From positions 1,190,008 to 1,254,007 of the forward strand of contig JAQFVV010006232.1 of the NCBI GenBank assembly GCA_028023455.1: DNA of 64,000 bases. Reading direction: 5' to 3'. Position 1 is the stretch's first letter, and each line of letters starts with the position of its first letter. Origin of the DNA: Epiperipatus broadwayi. Taxonomy: Eukaryota; Onychophora; Udeonychophora; Euonychophora; Peripatidae. Below the pieces are notes generated by a model. It did not search any database and was not told the DNA's origin. It saw only the letters and a list, made by a program, of their open reading frames with translations. Of the stretch, positions 24,201 to 35,992 are shown piece after piece. Both the position numbers and the translations under genes were made by a program.

Positions 24201-25165
24201 TTATAAACACCGCACTATATAAATAAATGCTTATTTTCATATGTTCTTTTATCTAAAAGAAGATCCCTTGAATACTCTTTGAGGCATTAAAAAAACTAAG
24301 CAGGGCAATTTCCTAATGTTTATTTCATATGTTCTTGTTGGTGCAGCTGTTATTACTATATGATTATTTATATTATATACTAATATGGATAAATTGCTCA
24401 CTAACATGTACCAGGTAGTGCAGTGAGTTTATTGGATTTTCATCTTTGAGTTTAAGATCAAGAAACACCATGGTCTTTCATTTCAGTTACCTGATAGCTT
24501 TTAACTGAAACATAAGATGGATTTTTTTTGAATGCAGAATAAATGTGCATAAATGAACTTTTTAAATAGATATTCACAATGATGACAAACAAAATTAAAT
24601 CATGGATTTTACTTCCAGAAGATTGTAAAGAAGTTAGTGACCCAAAGTTGAGATTGCTATGAATCTCCTGATGACACCTTGAGTGATGATGATTTTCTAT
24701 TTAGGTACATATAACTACAGATTGATGTCAAGTAAAGGAAGATTGCAAGAATAGGAAGAAGCATTATTTAATATCAAATAGGATATTATTGGATTTTGTT
24801 AAGTTGAAAGAAAAGCGAAAGGAAATTGGTTTATAAAATAGACATGCACTATACTATAAAAGCACCATCTAACTGTGGAAGCACAAATGAAAGAGGATAT
24901 ATTACAAATAAAAAGTGAAATAACAACACTGTGGAGATTGATAATATATCATATTAGAGTAGTAAAATTAATTAATCAACTGAATGGTAGAAACCAAATG
25001 CAGAATATTCATATTTATATTGCAATAAGTTCTCATTGTGATGAAGAAGTATAGGATTTATATATATGTACAAAAAGACTTGATTTGATGAAACAGCATT
25101 TTAAAATTGTCATGGAAAAATTAAAAGATGAAACTGGTGGGGTAATTTTAGTTATGGTGATATAT
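24201..25165 (+). mobile_element. RTE-like retrotransposon, inverted 5' third of the same insertion
   Basis: The plus strand here matches the reverse complement of 33.86-34.83 kb of the young element. It begins with the 5' untranslated region (24240-24620, including aagatcaagaaacaccatgg, found inverted at 34580-34600) and continues into the nuclease. Readable pieces include a relic of [17 protein letters not shown] near 25000-25050 and QHFKIVM near 25095-25120. It ends at a point in the element within about 30 bases of where the adjacent minus-strand part begins. A single insertion with 5' inversion (twin priming) explains the layout; two independent insertions would not predict matching breakpoints. 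Confidence 0.8.
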
Positions 25166-27484
25166 ATATATATTGCAGCAATTTTTTAAGATGGCATTTA
25201 AAGTGGCGAGTACTAATTTAATAAAATAACAAAACAAAATAAAGCATTATATTATTTAATTAGGTTTTTTGTAGATAGTTAATTCATATAATTTTGTTAT
25301 GAAGTAAAAAATGATTATTAAAGTAAATTATAATTTTTACTATGCCTATAGAGAGATAATCTGGTTATAAACTTAGAGAGTGTTGGTGTATATATACATG
25401 TGAAATAAATAGAAACAAATACATACACAAACAAATATATTTCTTTCTTTTATTAGAAAAATATAAATTCATATAAAACTCATGGAATAAATTATTGTGA
25501 TTAATTATTATTATTTAATAAAGAGAATATATTAATGTGTACAATTTTATTATTTTTATTTTTGTTTATTAAAATTAATTTTATTTACAGAATGCAATGT
25601 TTAACTTGAGAATATAAAAAGGCATTCTTGAATTTAATTGTCTGACAAGGGAGAAGGTTGGAAAAAAAGAAAAAAACAATCTATATTTTTCAATTGGTTT
25701 GTAACAGGAAAACTTAGTCTCAACAATTTCTAATAAAACAAAGATTTTAATTTATTTATTATTTTGGAATTTATGAATAAAACAAAGTTCTAAGTAAAAG
25801 AAAGAGGAGAGATATTTCTTTCATTAGTCAAATTTCTAAGAAGTTGGATTACTAGAGTAATGGAGTTGCTTAAGTTCTTGTCTATCTGTTTCTTATCTTA
25901 TAGTTCATTTAATGATGATTCTACTATAAGACAAAACTTTACACATTCAGACTCACCTAATCCAAATAATTAATATACTTCTATCATCAAATAATGCCAT
26001 TAAAACTTCACTATTGGCTCAGAATTTGAGTAAAATAGATTAAATAATTTATTGGTATACTACATAAAAGAATAGTGTGACCCAGATGATATTATTTTGT
26101 TAATAATTTCTTTGTTTTATTTCAAAATATTATTGATGGAAAAGTTAAAGTATTCTAGAAATAATAATTCATATATTGTGTTTAATGAAAATATATTTAA
26201 TTTAAAGAATAATATTTTTAAAAATAGATTATTGATAGGAAAATGTTTTCATTGCATATCTATACACACACATTTTAATATCTATGAGATTTCAGAACAA
26301 ATAGTTAAATATATATATATATTCATAATATTATAATTATATACTGTTTATAATCTTTTAAAATAAGGCAAAATAAATATAAGATTAAATATCTATTTAT
26401 AATTTCAAATTTTGCATTACATAAAATAGACTTTATTTAGTAAAACTGAAAAGAAATTTTCATTTTATTTTACATAGATTTCTAACAAGAGTTATTTTCT
26501 CATGGCTGTGTAATTTGAATATAAAGAGATGAACTCCTATACCCCTTGAAAACAATTCAGGACACATGAAACCTTATTTCAATCCCCTCACAGGGAAATT
26601 CAACCGCAATAATCAACATAAATAATACAAGAGGGGCAAGCAATAACCATCAACTCTAGAGGTATAAAAAATCTTCACATCTGCAGGGGCATTACAATAT
26701 TCATCCAAATGGTAAAAGATTAAAACATCGGACGTTTCAGAGACTCACCATTAAAACATGTTAGAAACACTATATTCTGGCCATCACAGGAATAAACATG
26801 TGTGTATATCAAATGTATAAATAAAATTAAATTGGAAAAAAAAATTTTGAGAATGGACCCCAAATTTTATATGCACATTACGCAAATGTATTATTGTATA
26901 TGATGGATAAAATTTTAAACGAATATTTTATTTATATGACAACTATGATATGTATTTGATATATTAATGTTGCTGGAAATATATAACAGTATTTATTTTT
27001 ATGTAGAATGTAAAAAAAATATTTTATGTAATAGCAAAGTAAGAAGTACATGTGTTCTTAATTAATATAAAAATATTTTTGCTTTAAAACATAAATGACA
27101 TGACAGAGCAAAAATATTTATCTAATGCTTTTTATAAGATATTTATGATTATTAACATTAGCTTGACATAATTATATAAAATTTCTATTCAGATTTATAA
27201 CTGAAATATTAAACAAATCAAAATAAATTATAGACGTTAAGAGAATGACATTAATTGATATGCATGGACAAAATAATGTACATAATTGTTTTTCAATATT
27301 TAAAGTTATTTTACATGTGTGTATAAATTTTTAGTATTGGAAATATAGTTTTCTTTTCAACTTATACAAATAATTTTTAATAAGAATATAATTACAAGAA
27401 AAAAATATGAGTAGTCAATTTCAGAATAAATAAAATGAGAGTGTAGAATGTTGTACACATCAGGTATTATTCATATATATATAT
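25166..27484. other. A+T-rich stretch with one less A+T-rich island
   Basis: No gene supported. The segment 26515-26790 is less A+T-rich, contains a gacgtttcagagactcacc string and looks like a fragment of an unclassified repeat. The 79-codon open frame at 26097-26336 is low complexity. Confidence 0.5.
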
Positions 27485-28015
27485 AAACTTGTTAGTTTAT
27501 TAGCAAAATTTAAGATCGTTTGCTTATTTAAAAATTTCATGCTCTGTGTTTGAGTTGGTCTGTATTTCAATATTTAACATCGTTTAGCATACAACCTTAA
27601 AGTGGTATCATTTTAAGGTTTTCTATTATTGAGATATAGATCTTTAAATGGAGGGCATTACTGGATATTTGTAATTGTATAATGGTTTGTATATTTTCTA
27701 TAATTATTTCAGTTAGAGTTAACAATAACTTTCTTTTCATTTATAGTTTGGGAGGAGTTTAAAGATTAAAATCTAATGTTTAGTTTGTCTTTAATAACTT
27801 TGTAAACTTGTTAGTTTATTAGTAAAATTTAAGATCGTTTGCTTATTTAAAAATTTCATGCTCTGTGTTTGAGTTGGTCTGTATTTCAATATTTAACATC
27901 GTTTAGCATACAACCTTAAAGTGGTATCATTTTAAGGTTTGCTATTATTGAGATATAGATCTTTAAACGAGGGCGTTACTGGATATTTGTAATTGTATAA
28001 TGGTTTGTTTATTTT
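27485..28015. repeat. Tandem repeat, 319 bp period, 1.7 copies
   Basis: The unit starting at 27485 (aaacttgttagtttattag) restarts at 27804. About 200 bases of the second unit are nearly identical to the first (few changes, e.g. agcaaaatt/agtaaaatt and atggagggcatt/acgagggcgtt). The second copy breaks off at a TA run near 28015. A diverged version of the same unit is at 63389-64000. No hammerhead core was found in it. Confidence 0.9.
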
Positions 28016-28874
28016 ATATATATATAATGTATTTATTTATTGTTTCATTGTTAATTTAATTTTGTATTATATTTCATTTATATATGTTCTGAAATAAAAT
28101 TTATATTTTTATCAATTGTCATGACAGTCTTCAGACTCAATTTCATTTATGTATTTATTTTATTTTGAATCTAATAAATATCTATTAATAACAGATATTA
28201 TGATGGGTTTATAATATTAATTCATCATGTTCTTTTTATTATCATCAGCATAACATTTAATATTTGTCCCATAATTTGTGGTACTAATATGATGACTGTA
28301 AGGTTAATGTAACAAGATAAGGAAAGATCTCATGTATGCATAATGGGTAGACAATCTGGCTTGCATGACACTCATAATTTAGAAATATTTATAAGTTACA
28401 GATTTAATTACCATTACAAATTTGACTTCCCAATTCATGTGCATTTTTATATCTATGTGCTTTATCCCTTTCCAACATTATGTTGAATTAAATATTTTAA
28501 TGGATTGTTATTATAATAAAGAATAGATACAATGAAATTATATCCATATAAACAAAGATACGTTTTGTCTTTTGATATTGCCAGTAAATAATCAATTACT
28601 ATTAATTGACACTCTCCCTGAGGCTAAATAAGTTTCTCCATTAAATTAGAATAACACTTTTGTTGGGTTTTTTTAATAAGCATGTACTTCAGTAATTTCA
28701 ATGCTTTTTTACTAAAATAACTGAACATTTAAATATTTTTATTAAAATATTTCTTAAACTTATCAAATACATGTAATATATTGTGTGTATATATGTATAT
28801 ATATATATATATAATAATTTATCCAATAATATATATATATATGTAACTATTTTAAATCATTATAAATAAATAAG
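28016..28874. other. A+T-rich stretch, no gene seen
   Basis: Holds TA runs around 28790-28845 and nothing else recognisable. Confidence 0.55.
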
Positions 28875-29782
28875 ATACTTAAGAATAATCCAGGACACCA
28901 AGATTCATTATGGATAATTATACATTTCAGTAGCATAGTTATCCTATAACCCTAATGGATATTTTACTTGTTGAAATTTAAAAATATATGAATGAAAAAT
29001 GTATTATAAATTTCACTTATAGAAATAATCCAAAACTATGACAAAAAATTTTAAATAAAATAAATTTAATAATTCAGGCTATGGGGATTTTCTTTTAAAA
29101 ACAAAATGTGACTAATGTGGATGTTTCATCTCAGTGGCTAGTATTTAGATATATATAAACCATACATAAGTTTTTTAAATTTTTTTTTAAAAGGTTTGCA
29201 ATATTATTATGTGTTTTTTATTATGTATAAAGTTTTTATTTTTATATATTTTGATTTAAGATATTATTTAATCAAATATATTTGTGATTTAACTAATGAT
29301 CATTTTCTCTCATTGTTATAGCTCCAACATGTACAATCTCAGCCCATTAAGTAAATTTAAGAGATTATACCAATGATATAAAATGATCATTAGTTAAATC
29401 ACAACTACCATTTTAATGCAGCAAATGCTTCTTAAATTTTTCCTACAACTTATGTGTGGTTTGTTAATAGGTTTCAAAAAAAGATTATATATATCTAAAC
29501 ATTAGCCACTGACATGAACAATCCTTGTTAATCATTTTTTATTTTTAAAAAATAATCCTGTAGCTTGAATTATTATATTTATTTTATTTAAAATTTATTG
29601 TTGCAGTTTGTGTTATTCCTGTGAATGGGGAGTTTATAATACATTTACTGCTGTTTTTTAAAATTAGTATGAATTTATAATTGATTTATTTATATTTTTT
29701 AATATTAACAAGTAAAATGTTCATTAGGATTATGGGATAACTATGGTTCTGACCTTGGTGTCTGGGATTACCCTTAAGTACC
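28875..29782. repeat. Foldback element, about 400 bp arms
   Basis: The left arm (28875-29306) and right arm (29380-29782) are diverged reverse complements along their length. The outer ends pair (tacttaag...aatcc...gacaccaag against its complement), the region with atagttatcc and taatggatattttacttg pairs with 29700-29745, and the inner ends hold a perfect 24 bp inverted repeat (29283-29306 with 29380-29403). The loop is about 73 bases. No reading frame. Divergence of the arms suggests an old foldback or MITE-type element. Confidence 0.85.
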
Positions 29783-31350
29783 ATAAAAATAATATTGATA
29801 TTATTATATTATATCGGTAATCATGATTTTATTTCAGTAATGTTCTAATATTGAAATATGTAGTTCCTTAAAAATCATTATATTTTGCAACATTGTAATT
29901 TCTGTTGATAATGATTACAAACTAAATAATCAAAAGTGTTATGTATAAACTATATATGATTATTAATTTATATTCTTATTGCTATATAAATGTGAAGGTT
30001 TGTTTATTACTTAAGAACTTGATGAATCTTGCACATTTTTTTTTGGAAGAATTACATTGGCTAAGGATTTTTGCTTTGTAGTTTTTAATTATTTTAAAAT
30101 CTTTGGTAATTTGTAAAACAAAAATACATCAGAATCATAACCATTTTCTAATAACATCACAATGCATTGATTAAAAAATTACAAACATTGAAAATATTGT
30201 AGCCTGTGTACTGAAATATATATCATAAAAATTGAGAGATTATTAATTTTTTGTAATTTGATATAAAATATTTTATTGCACAAATATATTATTAAATAAT
30301 TAAATTCTGTTTGGATTACACCTTTAATTTTTCAATTGCAAATGGAGTGGGAAAAATAGATGATGTTAAAATTTTATAATCATTTTAAAATTATTTTATC
30401 ATGTAAAAAATATATTTAAACTGAAATCCAAAAAACAATCACATTTATTATTAGAATTATAGTTTTTAGTAAAGTGAGGTAAAATTTGATTTTAAAAATA
30501 TATTTAAAATTAATTAAATTTAATTTGTAGCATGATTTAAAAAGAAATTCTAAATGTTGATTAAATTCATAAAAAAAGTATATCTTTTGTGATATTGTTG
30601 TTGATATCTCATGCATTATTATTTGCAATTTAAAAATTCATCACAATCACAAACATTTCCATGTAAATATATAAGTCATAGTAATATCTATATATTGCAC
30701 TAATCTTTCAGGATTTTAGTTTAAATATATTTCTCATGTGATAACTAAGTTTTAAAATAGCTTCAAAATTTTATCCTGCCTATGTTGTTATTTTGTATAC
30801 GTTGTACAAACAAAATTTAATTAAACTATCTATTTCATAAAAAAAGTTGAAATTTAAAAATATTCCAATTAAAATCATTATATTTGACATACAATAGTGT
30901 TTATAAAAATATGTTACAATTATCATTTTTAACTGCAATTGAAAATGCAAGCAAATCCATAGGAACAGTTAGTTATTATAATTTTAATTAATATTTAAAA
31001 TAGACTTGATAAATTTCACATGACATTATATTTATTCAATATCGAAATATTATTTATCATTACAAATGTAGCATATGTTTATTTATTATAGAATTTTAGA
31101 AGTTAGGGAAATATCAGCTATTTAAAAATCAGTTTATGTCAAAATATATAGACTGACTTAAATTTGCTCCCTGACTGTTATTGTTCTGGATAATTCTAAA
31201 TAAAACGATTTGAAATATGATAAGAGATGATCCACTTTCTTACTGTAATAAGTTATTAAATATAGCAGGTAGAAAAGCAGGTCAAATATTATTTGACAAA
31301 GACTTCATGATATTTCATATGACATTATATTTATTTAATATTAAAATATT
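29783..31350. other. A+T-rich stretch, no gene seen
   Basis: A diverged direct repeat of about 50 bases (31010-31060 and 31305-31350, sharing catgacattatatttatt) lies next to the 3' end of the young RTE copy. Nothing else supported. Confidence 0.55.
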
Positions 31351-31373
31351 ATCTATCATCATCATCATCATCA

Positions 31374-34370
31374 TCAACCATTATCAATCCACTGCAGGAT
31401 GAAGGTCTCTCCAAGTTTAATCCATCTTCTCCAATCTTTAGCTTCTCTTCTCCACATCACCCCTGCACACTTTCTTATTTCATCCATCCATCTCACATGT
31501 GGTCTCTTTCTGGGTCTTTTACAATCTCTTGGAATCCAGTTTAAAATTTCAATTGTCCATCTATTATCATCTCTTCTAGCAATATGTCCAGCCCAACTCC
31601 ATTTCAATCATTTAATTTTTTCAATAAGGTCAGTAACACCTGTTTGTTGTCTTACCCATACATTGCGTTTTCGCTCTCTTCTTGTTACTCCCAATACACA
31701 TCTTTCCATACTCCTTTGAGTGGTCTTAAGTCTCTGTATTGCTCTTCTATTAAGTGTCCAAGTCTCAGATCCATAAGTAAAAACTGGTAAAACACATTTG
31801 TTAAAAAACATCCTTTTCAAACACATAGGCATATTTCCTTTTAGTATAAAGTTACTTCTACCAAAAGCACTCCAACCAAGTTTAATTCTATGATTAATTT
31901 CCTCCATTATGTTTCCATCTGTATTAATAATCTGACCAAGGTATTTGTAACTGTTAACTTCTTCTAATTCTTCATAATCAATCTTTATTTTCATATTTTG
32001 AGCAAATCGATTAAACATTACTTTAGACTTTTTAACATTTATCTTTAGTCCTACTTTTCTACTTTCATCTGCTAACTCCTGCAACATTTCCTGCAGCTCT
32101 GAAGCATTATTTGCAAAAACAACTACATCATCTGCGAAATATAAATGACTTAAATACTCTCCATTTACTTTCACTCCTTTAGTTTCCCATTTTAATCCAC
32201 AAAATACTTCTTGCAGCACTACTGTAAAAAGTTTTGGAGACATGGAGTCACCTTGTCTTACACCTTTCTCAATGTTGATTTTTCCAGTATCATTATGTAA
32301 TCTAATTGTTGCTGTTGCATTTTTATAAATATTCTTTAAAATATGGCAATATCCTGGATCTATACCTTGATGATCCAATGCTTTAATCACTGAAGAAATG
32401 TGTATAGAATCGAATGCTTTTTCATAATCTACAAATCCAAAACATAATGATAACTCATATTCATTTGTCCTTTCTATGACTTCCCTCAATACCTGGATAT
32501 GATCTATTGTACTAAAACCACTTTTAAATCCAGTTTGTTCTCTTGGTTGGTGAAAAACCAAAGTTCTCTGTAGATGAGTTGTAATTATCTTGGTAAAAAT
32601 TTTATATAAAACTGATAAAACGCTGATAGGTCTGTAATTTCTAATATCTTCTTTATCACCTTTTTTAAATATTAATATTATTACTGCATTCTTCCAATCT
32701 TCCGGTACATCTTTATCATTTAGACATTTGGTATATAACTTTTCTAAAATTGTTTCTATTAAAAATTTTATATAAAACTGATAAAAGGCTGATAGGTCTG
32801 TAATTTCTAATATCTTCTTTATCACCTTTTTTAAATATTAATATTATTACTGCATTCTTCCAATCTTCCGGTACATCTTTATCATTTAGACATTTGGTAT
32901 ATAACTTTGCTAAAATTGTTTCTATTTCTTCACCTGCTTCTTTTAATATATCAATTATAATTCCATCATTTCCTGGAGCCTTTCCTTTCTTCATACATTT
33001 AATTGCATGTTTCACTTCTTCATTTAAAATTCTGGGCAATTCGGAAGATGTAATAGATATAGGAGGTACTTGTTCTTTATTACTATATAATTCTTGATAA
33101 AAATCTTCTACCAATTTCATGATGTCATCTCTCTTTTTAGTAATAATTCCATCTTTTTTTCTTATTGCAGATAGAAATTTCCTACCAATACCAAAATGTT
33201 GTTTAACATTCTTGAGACTTTTATTTTCTTCTACAGCTTTCCTTGCTATTTCACAGTTATACTTTCTTATATCATTTTCAACTCTTTTCCGTACCATTTT
33301 ACAAAATTCGAGATATTCAATTCTTTTTAATACATCATTTTTGTATATCTTCATATTTCTTCTTTTCTTCATAAATTCTCTAATCTCAGTAGAAATTTTA
33401 TTAGTCAATTGCTGCTTTTTTCTACCAGCTATCTTTGTTGCAGTTTTTAAAAGTGTATCAGTTATTTTCATATTAATTTCATTCAAATCTGAATCATGTT
33501 CAAAATCTCCTAACATTTGAAACCTATTTGTAAGTTCTAATTTAAATTCATTAGAATGTTTTTGAAGATTAGGAATATCAACTGTAAATATTGTTTTTCT
33601 TAATAATTTTTGTCTCTCTAGTTTTACATTAACACATAACTTACACCTTACTAATCGATGATCACTTCCTGTGTTAAATTTATTAAGAACATTACAATCT
33701 TGAAATATGTATTTCCTGTTAGTCAAAATATAATCCAATTCTGCTGTACCTTCATTTGGATGCTTCCATGTCCATTTCCTTTTAACATTTTTCTCAAAAA
33801 ATGAATTCATAATATAAAGTTTTTCTTTTTCTGCAAACTCCACAAGTCTATGTCCTCTCTCATTTCTATTACCATAACCAAAATTACCTACAGCACTTTC
33901 ATCTTTCATTTGTCTATCAATTCTAGCATTAAAGTCTCCCATAACAATTTTAAAATGTTGTTTACTCTGATCAAAAGCCTTTTGTACATCCATATAAAAA
34001 GCTTCTACTACTTCATCACTATGAGAACTTGTTGGGGCATAAACCTGAATTATCTGCATTTGGTATCTGCTATTAAGTTATATTACTAATATTACCACTC
34101 TGTCTGATACACCATCAATCTCCACAATATTGTTCTTCCAATTTTTATTTATAATGAATCCTACTCCACTTGTATTTCCAATATGTGTGCCTTTATAATA
34201 GAGTATATGTCCACTTTTTAAATCAATTGTTTCTTCATCTTTTCTTCTAACTTCACAAAGTCCAATAATGTCCCATTTAATATAAGATAGTTCTTCTTCT
34301 AATTCTTGCAATCTTTCTTCACTTGAAAGTGACCTGCAGTTGTAAGTACCTAAATTACAAAGTCGTCATC
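31374..34370 (-). pseudogene. Endonuclease-reverse transcriptase polyprotein with three lesions
   Basis: The nuclease starts at about 34365 with LGTYNCRSLSSEERLQELEE and WDIIGLCEVRRK, then VYAPTSS, the metal-binding GDFNARID and the [11 protein letters not shown] box. The linker holds [20 protein letters not shown]. The RT has NYRPIS, TGFKSGF, motif A FVDYEKAFDSI, motif B GVRQGDSMSP, catalytic FADD (32127-32138), LGQIIN, LGWSAFGR and TYGSETW. The end reads WSWAGHIARRDDNRW. Lesions: a TAA at about 34075 where a lysine is expected (before [10 protein letters not shown]); a tandem duplication (32595-32926) that shifts the frame; and a TGA at 31608-31610 between LIEKIK and LKWSW. The catalytic residues are otherwise intact. 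The polyprotein would nick DNA and copy its own RNA at the nick. Confidence 0.9.
32595..32926 (-). repeat. 166 bp tandem duplication inside the RT coding region
   Basis: Units 32595-32760 and 32761-32926 are identical except for about two bases. The unit length is not a multiple of three, so the RT frame shifts, giving two overlapping open stretches that both contain [14 protein letters not shown]. It is absent from the other RTE copies, so it arose in or just before this one. Confidence 0.95.
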
Positions 34371-34850
34371 AAATGGCAGCCTGGGTCCACAATCAGGAGA
34401 TTCTTAGCACCCTCCGCCTTTGGCCACCAACCACTGCCTTGGTTGGTGACTTTACAGCCTCCTGGGAATAAGGGCCATGCTTTATTTTTGTCTGTCATAA
34501 TTGTATATATGTATTGGAAAAATATTTATCATTTAACAAACATTCATTCTGCCTTATCAGGCACTGAGAAGAAAGACCATGGTGTTTCTTGATCTTAAAC
34601 TCAGAGGTAAAAAAGCCAATAAACTCACCATGCTGGCTAATGCATGTTGGTGAACAGCCCATTCATGTTCGTATACTATATGAATAATCACATAGTAATA
34701 ACAGCTGCAACGACAAGAACGTATGGAGTGGACATTAGGAATTTGCCCTGCTCGGTTCCTTTAAGGCCTCCAAGAGGAATCAAAGGGTCTCCTTTCAGTT
34801 AATAGCAAACTCCTTTCTGAAGCCATATTATCTATCACTATATATTATAA

Positions 34851-35547
34851 CCAAAAAAAAATTAGTCAACTGTAAATTGGCACATGTGGGAAGCCAAAAA
34901 CTATGACCGAAAAATCTTATCCCAGATTATAACAGGCTGAAATTAAAGGATACAATACAAAGCTTTTACAATATAATCAGATCATGGCCAGGATACACCA
35001 TGAAGACCTATCACAGCTTTACTTAAAGATACATTAAGTTATCTAATATAAATTCTCTGAGTCTTTAATTAAATATAATTTTCCTTAATAACTGGTTCTT
35101 AAAACTACATATCTCAAATCTTAATTTACAATTTTATTTACTTGAGCCTCGATGGCTGTCCATGGACAAGCTAGTATAATCTATAAAACTGCTAGTCATT
35201 ACAATATGAATATGGACCATTTAATAAGGTAGTAATAAATCTAATCAGCTTCATAACATAATTGGTTGTAGCTCATATATTCTCATGCTCTAAGTACAGA
35301 AATTCTATAAGTTAATGCTTTGCAATGGAAGGTGAGTAAATATGAACTTTAAATTCTTTCTTTATTAACTCAAATATTAAATCAAATCAATAGCAATTAA
35401 ACTCTTAGTGGAATAAATAAAATACCTGTTATAGTATTAGAGAATAGATTCAATTGTTATACTGTCTAGCATATTTATTATTAATTTAAGTATTAAGCCA
35501 ATAAACATCATATGATCACCATTTCTTATACTTGCTTATAACTATTA
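34851..35547. other. Intergenic stretch, no gene seen
   Basis: Somewhat less A+T-rich than most of the window. No domain, repeat or RNA recognised. Confidence 0.5.
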
Positions 35548-35992
35548 TTAAAACAAGCAAAACTCTCTATACATATTGCCACTCCATGCAAGCCAGAGTA
35601 ATCAATGGATGCCAGAAAACGTGCATAAAATCCCCATCTAGTGCTTACTCATACAATATCCCCATACTAGTTTCTGGTTTGTGGCCTTTGTCAGTGAGGA
35701 TGAGCTTGGATTGAAAATATTATGGTGTTTTCAATTTAAGACTCATAGTTTTATAGTTAAGTAGAGATAAAAGATGGCTGCTGGAGAGTTGCATTAGATC
35801 CTAAGATGTAGATGCAGTGCTCTCAAATCCAGGACTCCTTACGATGAAAGTCAGAAGCCAGAAACTAGTATGGGGATGTTAGATGAGTAGGTACTAGATG
35901 GGAATTTTATGTACAAGCCTTATGGCATTTACTTGATTACTCTAGCTTGCATGGAGTAGCAATACATATAGAGAGTTTTGCCTGTTTTAATT
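35548..35992. repeat. Foldback repeat, about 150-185 bp arms
   Basis: The left arm (from 35548, with gcaaaactctctatacatat, actccatgcaagc and ccccatactagtttctgg) pairs with the right arm ending at 35992, which has the complements in reverse order. The strongest match is 35548-35700 with 35838-35992; a weaker match continues inward. The arms differ by several bases and small indels. No coding content. Confidence 0.88.

Larger units (their letters stand above)
31351..34850 (-). mobile_element. RTE-like non-LTR retrotransposon, nearly complete young copy
   Basis: About 3.5 kb on the minus strand. Order from the 5' end: untranslated region (about 34850-34375), apurinic-type endonuclease, linker, reverse transcriptase, C-terminal segment, short 3' end with a (TGA/ATG)n tail at 31351-31376. 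The single polyprotein, the compact length and the trinucleotide tail fit the RTE group, in which such proteins are often labelled endonuclease-reverse transcriptase or craniofacial development protein 2-like. Only two in-frame stops and one 166 bp duplication interrupt the frame, so it is the youngest of the five copies here. The 5' limit is estimated from the shared region with the inverted copy at 24.2 kb. Confidence 0.9.

Noticed and set aside
27485-28015. Hammerhead in the 320 bp repeat
   Set aside because: Neither strand contains a CUGANGA core followed by GAA with pairing arms.
34323-34592. 89-codon plus-strand frame
   Set aside because: Antisense to the RTE 5' untranslated region and start of the nuclease.
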